Source: an uncultured Aquimarina sp. (GTDB taxonomy: Bacteria > Bacteroidota > Bacteroidia > Flavobacteriales > Flavobacteriaceae). From it: a stretch of 64,000 bases of DNA. Positions 53,777 through 63,482 of the stretch are shown piece by piece. The notes under the pieces were generated by a model. That model saw nothing but the letters and a program-made list of their open reading frames with translations, was not told the origin of the DNA and made no database searches. How positions within the stretch are numbered: the stretch's first letter is position 1; every line of letters begins with the position of its first letter. The stretch is from assembly GCA_947500505.1 (NCBI GenBank), contig CANMSL010000006.1, forward strand, positions 1 to 64,000, in the 5' to 3' direction. A program made the translations under genes and the position numbers.

Positions 53777-53829
53777 AATTAACCAGTTGGTTAATTATTT
53801 TAATACTTTTGTATTAACTAAATGGTTAA
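53777..53829. promoter_or_regulatory. two TetR operators around the efflux-operon promoter
   Basis: AATTAACCA-GT-TGGTTAATT (53777-53796) is a perfect dyad; TTAACTAAATGGTTAA (53814-53829) is a second copy of the core TTAACYADWTGGTTAA, 35 bp apart centre to centre. The -7 element TACTTTTG (53804-53811) lies between them. Binding at either would block initiation. Confidence 0.75.
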
Positions 53830-53847
53830 ATCCTTTATTTAATATTA

Positions 53848-55125
53848 ATGAAGTTGAAAAAAACAATCGTGATTATTGTGCTTGTCTTTAGTATCAATAG
53901 TCTTTATGCGCAAGAAGACGTAGGAAATTCAATTAACTTAGAGCAAGCTTATCAATGGGCAAATAGCAACTACCCACTTATAAAAGACGCAAATCTTATC
54001 GACCAGATTGAAGCGGTCAATCTAGACATAATCAAAAAAGAAAGCCTGCCGTCATTAAGTGTTAATGGCAGGGCGCAGTACCAATCTGAGAATATTGAAT
54101 TGGCTACAGGAAACACGGTACTTGCAGCGCCTTTGGAGATCTGGAATGCATCTGTAAATGTTGATTATGATTTATATGATGGTGGCATTAAAAAAGCACA
54201 AAAAGATATTGAAATTGCTTCGGCTAACGTAAATCGCAAGTCGTTAGAGGTCCAATTAAGAAATCTTAAAGACCGTGTAAATACACTGGTATTTGCCATT
54301 GCGCTTTCGCGAAAGCAAGAACAGATTCTTCAAACCTCCATTGATGATATCGATGTAAATATCAAAACACTACAATCTGGATTTGAAAACGGCACCGTAC
54401 TAGAATCTGAAGTATCCAAGCTCAAAGTAAGACGACTAGAACTAAACACAGACCTCATAAAAACAAAAGGGAATGTAAGCACCTATATTACTTTATTAGA
54501 ACAATTAACTGGCAAGACGCTTCCTAAAGATGTGCAATTTATCACCCCTACTGAGTTAGTGTCCTCTTCTGCGTTAGCAATGAACAGGCCCGAAGAGGAA
54601 CTTTATGACAGTCAGAAGTCTCTTATTGCTGCTCAGGAAGCGTCCATTGCCGCCAGTACAATGCCAAAAATTTCACTATTTGCCGAGGGTGGCGTAGGTA
54701 ACCCAAACCCTTTAAACTTTGCAGACTTTAATACCTCAACATACGGTCTTATAGGTGCAAAACTTAACTGGAACATCTTCAACTTTGGTAAAAGCAAAAA
54801 AGAGCGTGAAAAACTCAAAATTGAGCAAGACCAAATCGAAGTTGATAGAGAAACTTTTCTTTTTGATTTAGATAATGATGTCAAAGAATACCTTGAACAA
54901 ATTGAAACCATTAAACTACAAATAGAAAACAACGAGCAAATCGTTGCGCTTCAAACAGATATCCTCAATCAATCCCGAGTGCAGCTGGATAATGGTATCA
55001 TTAATTCTAGCGAATACATCACACAACTTAATGCCAAGTTGAATGCCGAAAATCAACTAGAACTCAATCGCGTAGAGCTTCAACAAATAAATATTAACTA
55101 CCTAACCTTGATAGGACAACTTTAA
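53848..55125 (+). CDS. TolC-family outer-membrane efflux channel
   Basis: 425 residues; signal peptide MKLKKTIVIIVLVFSINSLYAQ, then two OEP repeats rich in coiled coil (ALSRKQEQILQTSIDDIDVNIKTLQSGFENGTV; FDLDNDVKEYLEQIETIKLQIENNEQIVALQTDIL). Outer membrane exit duct of the tripartite efflux system. A GCTTTCGCGAAAGC palindrome lies in frame at 54303-54316 (Ala-Leu-Ser-Arg-Lys). First gene of the operon; 10 bp to the next. Confidence 0.93.
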   Translation: MKLKKTIVIIVLVFSINSLYAQEDVGNSINLEQAYQWANSNYPLIKDANLIDQIEAVNLDIIKKESLPSLSVNGRAQYQSENIELATGNTVLAAPLEIWNASVNVDYDLYDGGIKKAQKDIEIASANVNRKSLEVQLRNLKDRVNTLVFAIALSRKQEQILQTSIDDIDVNIKTLQSGFENGTVLESEVSKLKVRRLELNTDLIKTKGNVSTYITLLEQLTGKTLPKDVQFITPTELVSSSALAMNRPEEELYDSQKSLIAAQEASIAASTMPKISLFAEGGVGNPNPLNFADFNTSTYGLIGAKLNWNIFNFGKSKKEREKLKIEQDQIEVDRETFLFDLDNDVKEYLEQIETIKLQIENNEQIVALQTDILNQSRVQLDNGIINSSEYITQLNAKLNAENQLELNRVELQQININYLTLIGQL

Positions 55126-55135
55126 ACAAAACAAA

Positions 55136-56041
55136 ATGAAAATATTATATTTTATCTGTGCTTTAGGATTTTTATTGACTTCTTGCGGAAATGATGAAAA
55201 ATCTGATGCCTACGGAAACTTTGAAGCTACTTCGGTTACTGTAAGCGCCAAAGGCAGCGGCGAACTGCTACAATTTAGAGTAGAAGAAGGCGACCGCATT
55301 GAAGCTGGTCAGCACTTAGGACTTATTGATACCACACAATTATACCTAGAGAAAGTACGATTACAAGCACAACTTAACGCACTCGGCCAGCGCACCCAAG
55401 AAGCAGGACCAGAAATTGCCATCCTGCAAGCAGATTTGAAAAACCTGCAGCGAGAGCGTGACCGTACACAACGCTTATTTGAACAGAAAGCAGCCACTCA
55501 GCAGCAACTTGATGATTATGAGGGCCGCATCAAAGTAGTCAAACAACAAATTGCATCCACGCGCAGGTCTGTGGGCGTTGCCAATAGAGGTGTACTTTCT
55601 GAAAGTGAACCGCTTAAAGCGCAAATCAAACTTATCGAAAAACAAATAAACGATTGTAAAATTATCAATCCGCTAACGGGCACGGTTTTGACCACCTTTG
55701 CAGAACCGAATGAATTGGTAAACAATGGTTCGCCATTATATAAAGTGGCCAATCTTGAAACCTTAAAATTAAAGGCTTACACCAGTGCTACTTTACTTCA
55801 AAATGTAAAGCTTAATGATAAAGTGACCGTTCTGGTAGATAAAGGCGAGGACGATTACAAAACACTAGACGGCACCATCACTTGGATAGCCAGTGAAGCT
55901 GAGTTTACACCAAAAACTATTGAAACCAAAGAAGAGCGCGTCAACTTGGTGTATGCCATTGAGGTGAGTGTTAAAAACGATGGATATTTAAAAATCGGGA
56001 TGCCGGGCGAGGTAAATTTTAATACCAACACCACCGAATAA
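55136..56041 (+). CDS. HlyD/YbhG-like periplasmic adaptor, lipoprotein
   Basis: 301 residues; lipobox LTSCGND. Lipoyl-like half motif (VSAKGSGELLQFRVEEGDRIEAGQHLGLID), long helical hairpin (about 80-165), second half motif (CKIINPLTGTVLTTFAEPNELVNNGSPLYKVANLETL) and a beta-barrel end. Links the ABC transporter to TolC. Stop overlaps the first ATPase start (TAATG). Confidence 0.93.
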   Translation: MKILYFICALGFLLTSCGNDEKSDAYGNFEATSVTVSAKGSGELLQFRVEEGDRIEAGQHLGLIDTTQLYLEKVRLQAQLNALGQRTQEAGPEIAILQADLKNLQRERDRTQRLFEQKAATQQQLDDYEGRIKVVKQQIASTRRSVGVANRGVLSESEPLKAQIKLIEKQINDCKIINPLTGTVLTTFAEPNELVNNGSPLYKVANLETLKLKAYTSATLLQNVKLNDKVTVLVDKGEDDYKTLDGTITWIASEAEFTPKTIETKEERVNLVYAIEVSVKNDGYLKIGMPGEVNFNTNTTE

Positions 56042-56961
56042 TGGGGGCAATTACGGTAGAACATATCTCAAAATCCTATGGCGATATCAAGGCGCTGAAA
56101 GACATCAATTTTAATGTGAAATCTGGTGAGCTTTTTGGGCTTATCGGTCCCGATGGTGCTGGTAAATCTACCCTATTCAGAATCTTGACTACTTTACTTT
56201 TGGCAGATAGTGGTAATGCAACCGTGGTAGGTCACGATGTTGTAAAAGAATACAAAGACATCCGTAAAAAAGTAGGCTATATGCCAGGCAAATTCTCGTT
56301 GTATCAAGACTTGAGTATAGAAGAAAACCTGTCCTTTTTTGCCACCATTTTCGGCACCACCATAGAAGAGAACTACGATTTAGTAAAGGACATTTACGTA
56401 CAAATAGAACCCTTTAAAAAACGCTTGGCGGGCAAACTATCTGGTGGGATGAAACAAAAATTGGCACTTTGTTGCGCCTTGATTCACAAGCCAGAAGTGC
56501 TGTTTTTAGATGAGCCCACAACAGGTGTCGATGCCGTAAGTAGAAAGGAATTTTGGGATATGCTCAAAAGCCTTAAGGAAAAAGGCATTGCCATACTCGT
56601 AAGTACGCCCTATATGGACGAAGCCAGTTTGTGCGACAGGATTGCGCTCATACAAGAAGGAAAGATTCTATCCATCGACGCACCGGAGAAAATGATTTCC
56701 GCTTTCGCAAAACCGTTATATGCCATTAAAACAAATGATATTTATGAAACGCTGCTTTTTCTACGAAAACAATCTTATACAGAAAGCGCATTACCTTTCG
56801 GCGAGTATATCCATTTGATTACTAGAGAACCGATGGATAAGGTGGAAATCGAGCAGCAAATTAAAAGTGAAAATATAGAGGTTGAAGAAGTAAAAGCAAT
56901 TAAAGCTACGGTTGAAGATATTTTTCTAGACTTATCTAAGACAGCTGAAACTAATAATTAG
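56041..56961 (+). CDS. ABC transporter ATP-binding protein, YbhF N-half-like
   Basis: 306 residues. Walker A GPDGAGKS (the Asp variant seen in YbhF N-terminal half), Q loop YMPGKFSLYQDLS, signature LSGGMKQKLAL, Walker B VLFLDEPTTGVD and H-loop region IAILVSTPYMDEA with Thr-Pro in place of the usual His. In E. coli YbhF the two ATPase halves are one chain; here they are separate genes 12 bp apart. Confidence 0.93.
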   Translation: MGAITVEHISKSYGDIKALKDINFNVKSGELFGLIGPDGAGKSTLFRILTTLLLADSGNATVVGHDVVKEYKDIRKKVGYMPGKFSLYQDLSIEENLSFFATIFGTTIEENYDLVKDIYVQIEPFKKRLAGKLSGGMKQKLALCCALIHKPEVLFLDEPTTGVDAVSRKEFWDMLKSLKEKGIAILVSTPYMDEASLCDRIALIQEGKILSIDAPEKMISAFAKPLYAIKTNDIYETLLFLRKQSYTESALPFGEYIHLITREPMDKVEIEQQIKSENIEVEEVKAIKATVEDIFLDLSKTAETNN

Positions 56962-56973
56962 AAACGAAGAAAG

Positions 56974-57702
56974 ATGTCTAGAGAAAAAGTTATAACGGTT
57001 CAGGATTTAACCAAAAAGTTTGGTGATTTTACTGCGGTAGATGCCATCACGTTTGATGTGTATGAGGGCGAAATTTTCGGTTTCTTAGGTGCCAATGGTG
57101 CAGGTAAGACCACCGCGATGAAAATGCTTAACGGGTTGAGCAAACCGACCTCTGGAAGTGGAACGGTAGCTGGTCTAGATGTGATAAAAGAAACGGAGAA
57201 AATAAAAGAGCGCATTGGGTATATGTCCCAAAAATTCAGTCTTTATGAAGACTTATCTGTTGTTGAAAACATTCAGTTTTATGGTGGTGTGTATGGGCTT
57301 TCGCGAAAGCGTATTAAAGAAAAAACCGAAGAGATTTTAACCGAGCTCAACCTGAAAGATGTAGCAAAAAAGTTAGTAAAGTCTTTACCGTTAGGATGGA
57401 AACAACGCTTGGCTTTTGCCATATCAATGGTACACGACCCAGCTATCGTATTTATGGATGAGCCCACAGGTGGCGTAGACCCGAAGGTACGCAGGCAGTT
57501 TTGGGAAGCCATTTATGAAGCGTCTAAAAAAGGCCGGACCATTTTTGTCACTACTCACTATATGGACGAGGCCGAATATTGCGACCGCGTATCGATAATG
57601 GTCGATGGAAAGATCGAGGCGCTGGACACGCCCGACAAGCTGAAGGAACAGTTCAACGCCGAAACAATGGACGAAGTATTTTTAAAATTGGTCAGAAACT
57701 AA
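56974..57702 (+). CDS. ABC transporter ATP-binding protein, YbhF C-half-like
   Basis: 242 residues. Walker A GANGAGKT, Q loop YMSQKFSLYEDLS, atypical signature LPLGWKQRLAF, Walker B IVFMDEPTGGVDP and H-loop TIFVTTHYMDEAEYCDR. The pair has one degenerate and one canonical site, as in YbhF. A GCTTTCGCGAAAGC palindrome (57297-57310) encodes part of YGLSRKRI. Confidence 0.93.
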   Translation: MSREKVITVQDLTKKFGDFTAVDAITFDVYEGEIFGFLGANGAGKTTAMKMLNGLSKPTSGSGTVAGLDVIKETEKIKERIGYMSQKFSLYEDLSVVENIQFYGGVYGLSRKRIKEKTEEILTELNLKDVAKKLVKSLPLGWKQRLAFAISMVHDPAIVFMDEPTGGVDPKVRRQFWEAIYEASKKGRTIFVTTHYMDEAEYCDRVSIMVDGKIEALDTPDKLKEQFNAETMDEVFLKLVRN

Positions 57703-57714
57703 AAATTTATAAAA

Positions 57715-58716
57715 ATGATACAGTGGTTCAGTAAAATAATGATGGGACAACTTGAGGTTATTGAAAAGAAACTCAAGGGTAAAGAAGGTTTCGTGCAGCC
57801 TGGACCCTATGCACGTAAGAGCTTTGACTTTCTCGCCGCTGGCGGGATGAGTGTGCCCAGCGATACCAAAGAAAAAAAACAATTTTTCTTTAAGGTACTA
57901 CCTATGATTGCAAAGTCTATGTTTGGTAATTTTCATATGACCAAATCCCTTAAAATAGACCCTAGTAAACCACGAAAAATGGCCAACCCACAGCTACTTG
58001 AAAAAATAGAGGCATTCTGCACCACGCACGGCGTAGCAATGGTAGGCTACACCAAACTCAACCCTAATTACATTTTTGACCACACAGCTGTAAAATATGA
58101 CAATGTTATCGTGCTTGCTCACGAAATGAATGAGCAACGCATACAAGAAGCCCCAAGTATGAATACAGAAGTGATGATACAAGAAACCTATAAGGACGTG
58201 GGTGGCACCGCAAATAAACTTGCGCGATTTTTACGTATGCGTGGTTATGGCGCACACGCCTCTCACTCTGTAAGAGGCAATATTATACTTCCACCTGTGG
58301 CTCAAGATGCAGGGTTGGGTTGGGTAGGTCGCAACGGCGTGCTGCTTACAGAAAAACTGGGACCTAGGGTAAGGCTGGCAGCTGTAATGTGCAGTATAGA
58401 AAATCTACCATTTGCAGATAAAGAAAATAATCCCAATGAATGGATACGCAATTTTTGTGATATGTGTGGTCGATGTATCAAAAAATGCCCGCCAAAGGAT
58501 TTATACGAAAAGACCATACAGCGGGAAGGCGGTGCTCTTACGCACGTAGACAATAAGTTATGCTACCCTTATTTCCATAAAAATTATGGTTGTGGGGTAT
58601 GTTTAAAAGTATGCCCTTTTAGTAAAAGTGATTTTAGGGTATATAAAAAAGCCTTTGAACGTAATCAACGGAAAACTGAAAAACGAAATAAAAAAGTAAA
58701 AAAAGAAATCTTATGA
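57715..58716 (+). CDS. QueG/reductive-dehalogenase-like double [4Fe-4S] protein
   Basis: 333 residues. C-terminal ferredoxin part with CDMCGRCIKKCP (about residue 250) and CGVCLKVCP (about 296), two [4Fe-4S] clusters. The middle (ALTHVDNK.., GAHASHSVRGNIILPPVAQDAGLGWVGRNGVLLTEKLGPRVRLAAVMCSI, read in parts) resembles the cobalamin-binding core of epoxyqueuosine reductase and reductive dehalogenases. No Tat signal is apparent. Role in an efflux operon is not obvious; it may modify a substrate. Overlaps the DUF2141 gene by 4 bp. Confidence 0.85.
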   Translation: MIQWFSKIMMGQLEVIEKKLKGKEGFVQPGPYARKSFDFLAAGGMSVPSDTKEKKQFFFKVLPMIAKSMFGNFHMTKSLKIDPSKPRKMANPQLLEKIEAFCTTHGVAMVGYTKLNPNYIFDHTAVKYDNVIVLAHEMNEQRIQEAPSMNTEVMIQETYKDVGGTANKLARFLRMRGYGAHASHSVRGNIILPPVAQDAGLGWVGRNGVLLTEKLGPRVRLAAVMCSIENLPFADKENNPNEWIRNFCDMCGRCIKKCPPKDLYEKTIQREGGALTHVDNKLCYPYFHKNYGCGVCLKVCPFSKSDFRVYKKAFERNQRKTEKRNKKVKKEIL

Positions 58717-59156
58717 AAAAGACAGTCGTAGTACTTGTAATAGCTTTAGGACTTTTAAGCTTTACACCAGCAACAGAAAAAGAAATCGTAGAAAACGGTT
58801 CAATAACCGTAACAATAAATGGCATTGAGGAGCAAAAAGGACAAGTCGTTTTTATGCTATTTACCAGTGGTGATGGTTTCCCGAAGGAAGTCGATAAGGC
58901 TTACAAAAAAGGAGTCGTCAAAGAGTTTGGCACCTCTGCGACCTACACCTTTAAAGATATTCCTTATGGCAAATATGCGATTGCAGTTTTTCACGACGAA
59001 AACAGCGATGGCGAGATTAAAACCAATTTTATCGGAATGCCCAAAGAACCAGTAGGCGCATCTAATATGACCAAAATGGGCAAGCCTAGTTTTAAGAAAT
59101 ATAGTATTACATTAAGAGAAGCTTCAAAAAAGTTATCGCTCAAATTCATCATTTAA
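58713..59156 (+). CDS. DUF2141 exported protein
   Basis: 147 residues with signal peptide (..LLSFTPATEKE). IEEQKGQVVFMLFTSGDGFP and FKDIPYGKYAIAVFHDENSDGEIKTNFIGMPKEPVGASN are the DUF2141 core, a small periplasmic beta-sandwich of unknown function. Positioned between the Fe-S protein and the permeases. Confidence 0.9.
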   Translation: MKKTVVVLVIALGLLSFTPATEKEIVENGSITVTINGIEEQKGQVVFMLFTSGDGFPKEVDKAYKKGVVKEFGTSATYTFKDIPYGKYAIAVFHDENSDGEIKTNFIGMPKEPVGASNMTKMGKPSFKKYSITLREASKKLSLKFII

Positions 59157-59162
59157 GGCTGT

Positions 59163-60272
59163 ATGTTTAAAGTATTTAAAGCCTTCGTCCGTAAGGAATT
59201 TTACCACATCCTAAGGGATAAGCGTACCTTGCTTATCCTTTTTGGGATGCCAGTGGCGCAAGTATTGATTTTTGGATTTGCTGTGACCAATGAGTTTAAA
59301 AATACAGAAATCGATGTGCTTGATTATGCCAAGGATACCACCAGCGAGCAACTTATCAACCATATTCAAAGTTCAGGAAATTTTATAGTCAACGCGATGC
59401 TTACCTCAGAACAAGAAATGGAAGATGGTTTTAAGGCAGGTGAGAGCAAGCTGATTGTGGTTATCCCAGAAAATTTTTCGGCAGATTTTTATGCTAATAA
59501 AAGACCTGAAATTCAAGTAATCACTGACGGTAGTGACCCTAATAATGCAAATACCTTAGTGCAATATATCACCCAAATGGTAAATAGCTTTCAGACGGAA
59601 AAGACGACTGATGCTACATCACCATTTCAAATCCAGACCGCTACAAGAATGCTGTACAATCCACAACTGGAGAGTGCTTATAACTTTGTACCTGGTGTAG
59701 TTGCGCTCATACTTCTCATCATCTGTGCGATGCTTACCTCGCTGACCATTGCAAAAGAACAAGAAATGGGAACTATGGAAGTATTATTAGTATCGCCCTT
59801 GCCACCCATTATTATTATTATAGGTAAGGTAACACCCTATGCTATTCTTTCTTTTGGTATTGCACTTTCGGTATTGCTTATGGGAAATATCATTTTTAGC
59901 GTGCCTATCGTAGGCAGTTTTGGTTTATTAATGCTTATGTGCCTATTGTATGTAATCACGGCACTTTCATTAGGAACGCTTATTTCAACCAAGTCAGACA
60001 CACAGCAAAAGGCAATGATGACCTCATTAATGAGCCTAATGATGCCATCTATGTTGCTTTCAGGATTTTTATTCCCAATGTCCAGTATGCCCAAAATTTT
60101 ACAATGGATAGGACATATCATTCCTACAAAATGGTTTATAGATATTCTGAAAGCCGTTATGCTACGTGGTGTTGGTATCGATTTTATCCTGCTGGAAGTT
60201 GGCGTTTTGATATTGATGACCGTCGTGCTCCTTTTTGCGACGTGGCGCAGTTTTAAAATACGGTTGGAGTAA
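59163..60272 (+). CDS. ABC-2 type permease, YbhS-like
   Basis: 369 residues. One N-terminal helix (25-45), a periplasmic domain of about 150 residues (TNEFKNTEIDVLDYAKDTTSEQ...), then five helices (ALILLIICAMLTSLTIAKEQEMGTMEVLLVSPLPP is the ABC-2 signature). Forms the membrane part with the next permease. Confidence 0.93.
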   Translation: MFKVFKAFVRKEFYHILRDKRTLLILFGMPVAQVLIFGFAVTNEFKNTEIDVLDYAKDTTSEQLINHIQSSGNFIVNAMLTSEQEMEDGFKAGESKLIVVIPENFSADFYANKRPEIQVITDGSDPNNANTLVQYITQMVNSFQTEKTTDATSPFQIQTATRMLYNPQLESAYNFVPGVVALILLIICAMLTSLTIAKEQEMGTMEVLLVSPLPPIIIIIGKVTPYAILSFGIALSVLLMGNIIFSVPIVGSFGLLMLMCLLYVITALSLGTLISTKSDTQQKAMMTSLMSLMMPSMLLSGFLFPMSSMPKILQWIGHIIPTKWFIDILKAVMLRGVGIDFILLEVGVLILMTVVLLFATWRSFKIRLE

Positions 60273-60390
60273 CTCAGTGGTGTTACATAGAGTACGCTTT
60301 CGCGAAACCTGCCTACTGGTAGATAGGTTCACGACCGAAGGGAGATCGCAGCGGTAAAGCGCGTTGTTTCAAAAAATTAAAAAAAAACAA

Positions 60391-61512
60391 ATGCACAGAA
60401 TAAAATACCTTATACAAAAAGAATTTAGGCAAATCGTCAGGGACAAAACCATACTGGCGATGATGACCGTCTTGCCTATTGTACAGCTTATCCTTTTATC
60501 CAACGCAGCGTCAAACGAAGTAAAAGATGTGCGCGTGACCATAGTGGATAAAGACCAATCAGCAATTTCACAGGAAATTACCAATAAGGTAGGCGCTAAC
60601 GATTGGTTTACTTTAGTTGGCACTACATTCAGCGAAGATGAGGCGTTTAGTTATATGCAGTCTGATGAAACCGATATTATCCTAGAAATCCCAGCCGATT
60701 TTGAAAAGCAATTCTATCGTGGCGAGGCACCACAACTACAAATGCTCATCAATGCCATTAACGGGCAACAAGCTACCGTTGGTTCTGGCTATCTTTCTGC
60801 ACTTATTGCAGATGTAAATAAAGACATTTTAGTTAATGAACCTGTACTTTTCAATACAAAAAACAGACAACAAAACGCTACAGTTATCTCAAATAACTGG
60901 TACAATACAGAGCTTAAATACCCACACTTTATGGCGCCAGGTATATTGGCAGAGCTTACCGCACTGCTCATCATCATCCTGTCGGCAATGAATGTGGTTA
61001 AGGAACGCGAAGTGGGAACTATTGAACAAATCAACGTAACGCCTATTAAAAAATGGGAATTTATCGTCGGTAAGCTTGTTCCGTTTTTATGCGTTGGTTT
61101 GGTGTTGCTTACAATGGGATTATTGACAAGCAAAATTGTTTTTGACATACCCATAAGAGGAAGTTTACCACTCGTTTTCGCTTATGGCATTGTAAACATC
61201 ATTTGTGTTTTAGGTTTAGGCTTATTGATTTCAAACTTTGCAGACACGCAGCAGCAAGCCATATTTGTAGCCTTCTTTTTCGTAATGATTTTTATTTTAA
61301 TGTGTGGATTATTTACACCTATTGAAAGTATGCCTAAGTGGGCGCAAACGCTTACAATTCCTAATCCATTAGCGCATTTTATTTCAGTTACACGTAAAGT
61401 GTTGCTCAAAGGAAGTGTCCTTTACGACATACGCTGGGAGTTTATCTATACGGGAATTTTAGCAGTAATTTTCAATGTAGCCGCAGTATGGACTTACAGA
61501 AAGCAAGTATAA
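60391..61512 (+). CDS. ABC-2 type permease, YbhR-like
   Basis: 373 residues from ATG 60391 (MHRIKYLIQKEFRQIVRDKT); an upstream TTG at 60364 is less likely. Same architecture as the preceding permease; signature LLIIILSAMNVVKEREVGTIEQINVTPIK. The 118-bp gap before it contains TTTCGCGAAA at 60298-60307 and a small hairpin, and is the longest gap in the operon. Confidence 0.93.
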   Translation: MHRIKYLIQKEFRQIVRDKTILAMMTVLPIVQLILLSNAASNEVKDVRVTIVDKDQSAISQEITNKVGANDWFTLVGTTFSEDEAFSYMQSDETDIILEIPADFEKQFYRGEAPQLQMLINAINGQQATVGSGYLSALIADVNKDILVNEPVLFNTKNRQQNATVISNNWYNTELKYPHFMAPGILAELTALLIIILSAMNVVKEREVGTIEQINVTPIKKWEFIVGKLVPFLCVGLVLLTMGLLTSKIVFDIPIRGSLPLVFAYGIVNIICVLGLGLLISNFADTQQQAIFVAFFFVMIFILMCGLFTPIESMPKWAQTLTIPNPLAHFISVTRKVLLKGSVLYDIRWEFIYTGILAVIFNVAAVWTYRKQV

Positions 61513-61518
61513 TTTATT

Positions 61519-62637
61519 GTGTCAATATTCAAGAACATAAACAAGCAATGGCTTATTGAGCATATCCTATTGATTCTTCTATTTGTAGGTGGAGCCAACT
61601 TGTTCATTTTTATAAAAACTTCGGGCGTAGAAGAAGTACGGTTTTCCTTTAGCCCAGAGCGTGCTGTGGATATCTCAAAAGCCTATATAAGGGTAAGTAT
61701 TAGTGGTGCGGTAATCGCGCTTTTAATACTGTTATATGAAAGTTATCTTCATCCTTACATTACCAGAAACTTTTCTTTTTTGAAAAAACGTATCGTTTGG
61801 CAGGTAGATACCGCAGTCATCATTACCTTACCCATCGTTTTAGTATTTACCATTACTGAGATGATAGATGAAGGCTACGCTACTTCGACTTCGCTCAGCA
61901 CAAGTTTTGCGAAAGCCATATCAAACACCTTCAATTTTTTATTATCTGGGTTATTTATATCCTACTTCATCTATTACTACATATTGAGCAGTCTTATCAG
62001 TTTTTTAAGGCGATTACGGAAGACTTTTGGCGAATATGTGTTCTACAATTACATCACAGGTAAGTATGCACAACCTACTGAGGAGGATAGGGTATTTATG
62101 TTTATCGACCTGAATGATTCTACGCGTATTGCAGAAGAGATAGGCCACGTAAAATACAGCCGTATGCTCAATAAATGCTTTGATGATATTATTTTTTCAT
62201 TAAAGGATTTTAAATATGATATATATCAATTTATAGGCGATGAAATGGTCTTGACCTGGCTTACCAAAGATGATAACGATGGTAAGGCTATAATGATGTT
62301 TGAGTCTGTCAAAGAACAACTCAAACTATTTGAAGGGGTAAATAAATTTTCCTTTGGAGTACAGCCTACGTTTAAAACTGCAGTAAGTAGCGGTATGGTT
62401 ACCGCAACGCTGGTAGGCGATAAATCTAAAAATGTGGCGTATCACGGCGATGTGCTTAACACCACAGCACGTTTACTTGGACTGTGCAAGTCATATAAAC
62501 AAGATATACTGTTTACTCAATTCGACCTCAAAAGGTTAACCAAGCCATTATTGTTTAAACCACAACATATTGACACCTTGAAACTTAGAGGTAAATCAAA
62601 TAACACCAAAGTCTATGCGTTTAAAAAAACGAAATAA
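61519..62637 (+). CDS. membrane-bound class III adenylate/guanylate cyclase
   Basis: 372 residues from a GTG start. About four hydrophobic helices in the first 165 residues, then a class III cyclase domain: VFMFIDLNDSTRIAEEIGHVKYSRMLNKCFDDII (metal Asp), YQFIGDEMVLTW (second metal Asp), VSSGMVTATLVGDKSKNVAYHGDVLNTTARL. Makes cAMP or cGMP; the specificity residues cannot be decided by eye. The region around residue 125 (YATSTSLSTSFAKAI) is encoded by repeat-like DNA (61882-61910). Confidence 0.9.
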   Translation: MSIFKNINKQWLIEHILLILLFVGGANLFIFIKTSGVEEVRFSFSPERAVDISKAYIRVSISGAVIALLILLYESYLHPYITRNFSFLKKRIVWQVDTAVIITLPIVLVFTITEMIDEGYATSTSLSTSFAKAISNTFNFLLSGLFISYFIYYYILSSLISFLRRLRKTFGEYVFYNYITGKYAQPTEEDRVFMFIDLNDSTRIAEEIGHVKYSRMLNKCFDDIIFSLKDFKYDIYQFIGDEMVLTWLTKDDNDGKAIMMFESVKEQLKLFEGVNKFSFGVQPTFKTAVSSGMVTATLVGDKSKNVAYHGDVLNTTARLLGLCKSYKQDILFTQFDLKRLTKPLLFKPQHIDTLKLRGKSNNTKVYAFKKTK

Positions 62638-63472
62638 GAAAATATTGCTATCGCTATTATGTGTGTTTAGCATACCAACCATTGTTTGTGGTCAAGAGAA
62701 TACTATTCAGATTGATAGTACCAACTACAAAACATACATACGTAGCCTACCAGCTTTTACAATGTATGGGGATAATTATTTCATCACAGGAACTTCAACA
62801 GAGGCAGATGCCTTTTCTGCTGAAGGAAGCGATGGGAAATTTGAAATTGGCTTCAAACAGCGCCTTACCAATCACAATATTTTGTGGGATATGATACCGT
62901 ATTTTACGTATCGGCAAAAAGCATTTTGGGATATTTATAAAGAATCTTTTCCGTTTAGAGAAACTAACTATAATCCTTCTTTTAAAATGACGAAATATTT
63001 TGTTGATGAAGAAGGTGTAGATGCGGAGCTTTGGTTTGGTTTTGAGCACGAATCCAATGGCAGGGATGAAGAAAATTCAAGAAGCTGGAACTTCTTTTCA
63101 GTAGAATATTTTAGGTTTTTTAATTCGCAAACGGCATTTAGAGCAAAGGCTTGGCTGCCCGTAGGCGATATAAGCGACAATGATGATATTTTGTCTTACC
63201 GCGGTATTTTTTCCCTTGGGATTACCTATAGTCCATCGCAACGCTGGTATTTTGATATAGATGCACAACCTGCTTGGGGAAAGCAATTGCAGGGCAATAT
63301 TAAAGCGGGCATCAGTTTCAAAGTTTCAAAAAGGAGCAATCAGTTCTTGTACCTGCAATACTTTGGCGGTTATAGCGAAGACCTTATCGATTATGACAAA
63401 TCAGTAAGTAATATACGGTTAGGAATTGCCTTTAAGGACTTGTTTTTGAATTTTAAACAGAGAAATAATTAG
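62615..63472 (+). CDS. outer-membrane phospholipase A (OMPLA-like)
   Basis: 285 residues; basic N-terminus and signal peptide (..FSIPTIVCGQ). The catalytic region WFGFEHESNGRDEENSRSWN gives the His-x-Ser pair and downstream Asn of the PldA His-Ser-Asn triad; YFVDEEGVDAELWFGFEHES and barrel strands follow. PldA hydrolyses phospholipids in the outer leaflet. Starts inside the cyclase gene (23-bp overlap), so translation is coupled. Confidence 0.85.
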   Translation: MRLKKRNKKILLSLLCVFSIPTIVCGQENTIQIDSTNYKTYIRSLPAFTMYGDNYFITGTSTEADAFSAEGSDGKFEIGFKQRLTNHNILWDMIPYFTYRQKAFWDIYKESFPFRETNYNPSFKMTKYFVDEEGVDAELWFGFEHESNGRDEENSRSWNFFSVEYFRFFNSQTAFRAKAWLPVGDISDNDDILSYRGIFSLGITYSPSQRWYFDIDAQPAWGKQLQGNIKAGISFKVSKRSNQFLYLQYFGGYSEDLIDYDKSVSNIRLGIAFKDLFLNFKQRNN

Positions 63473-63482
63473 AATAAATGCT

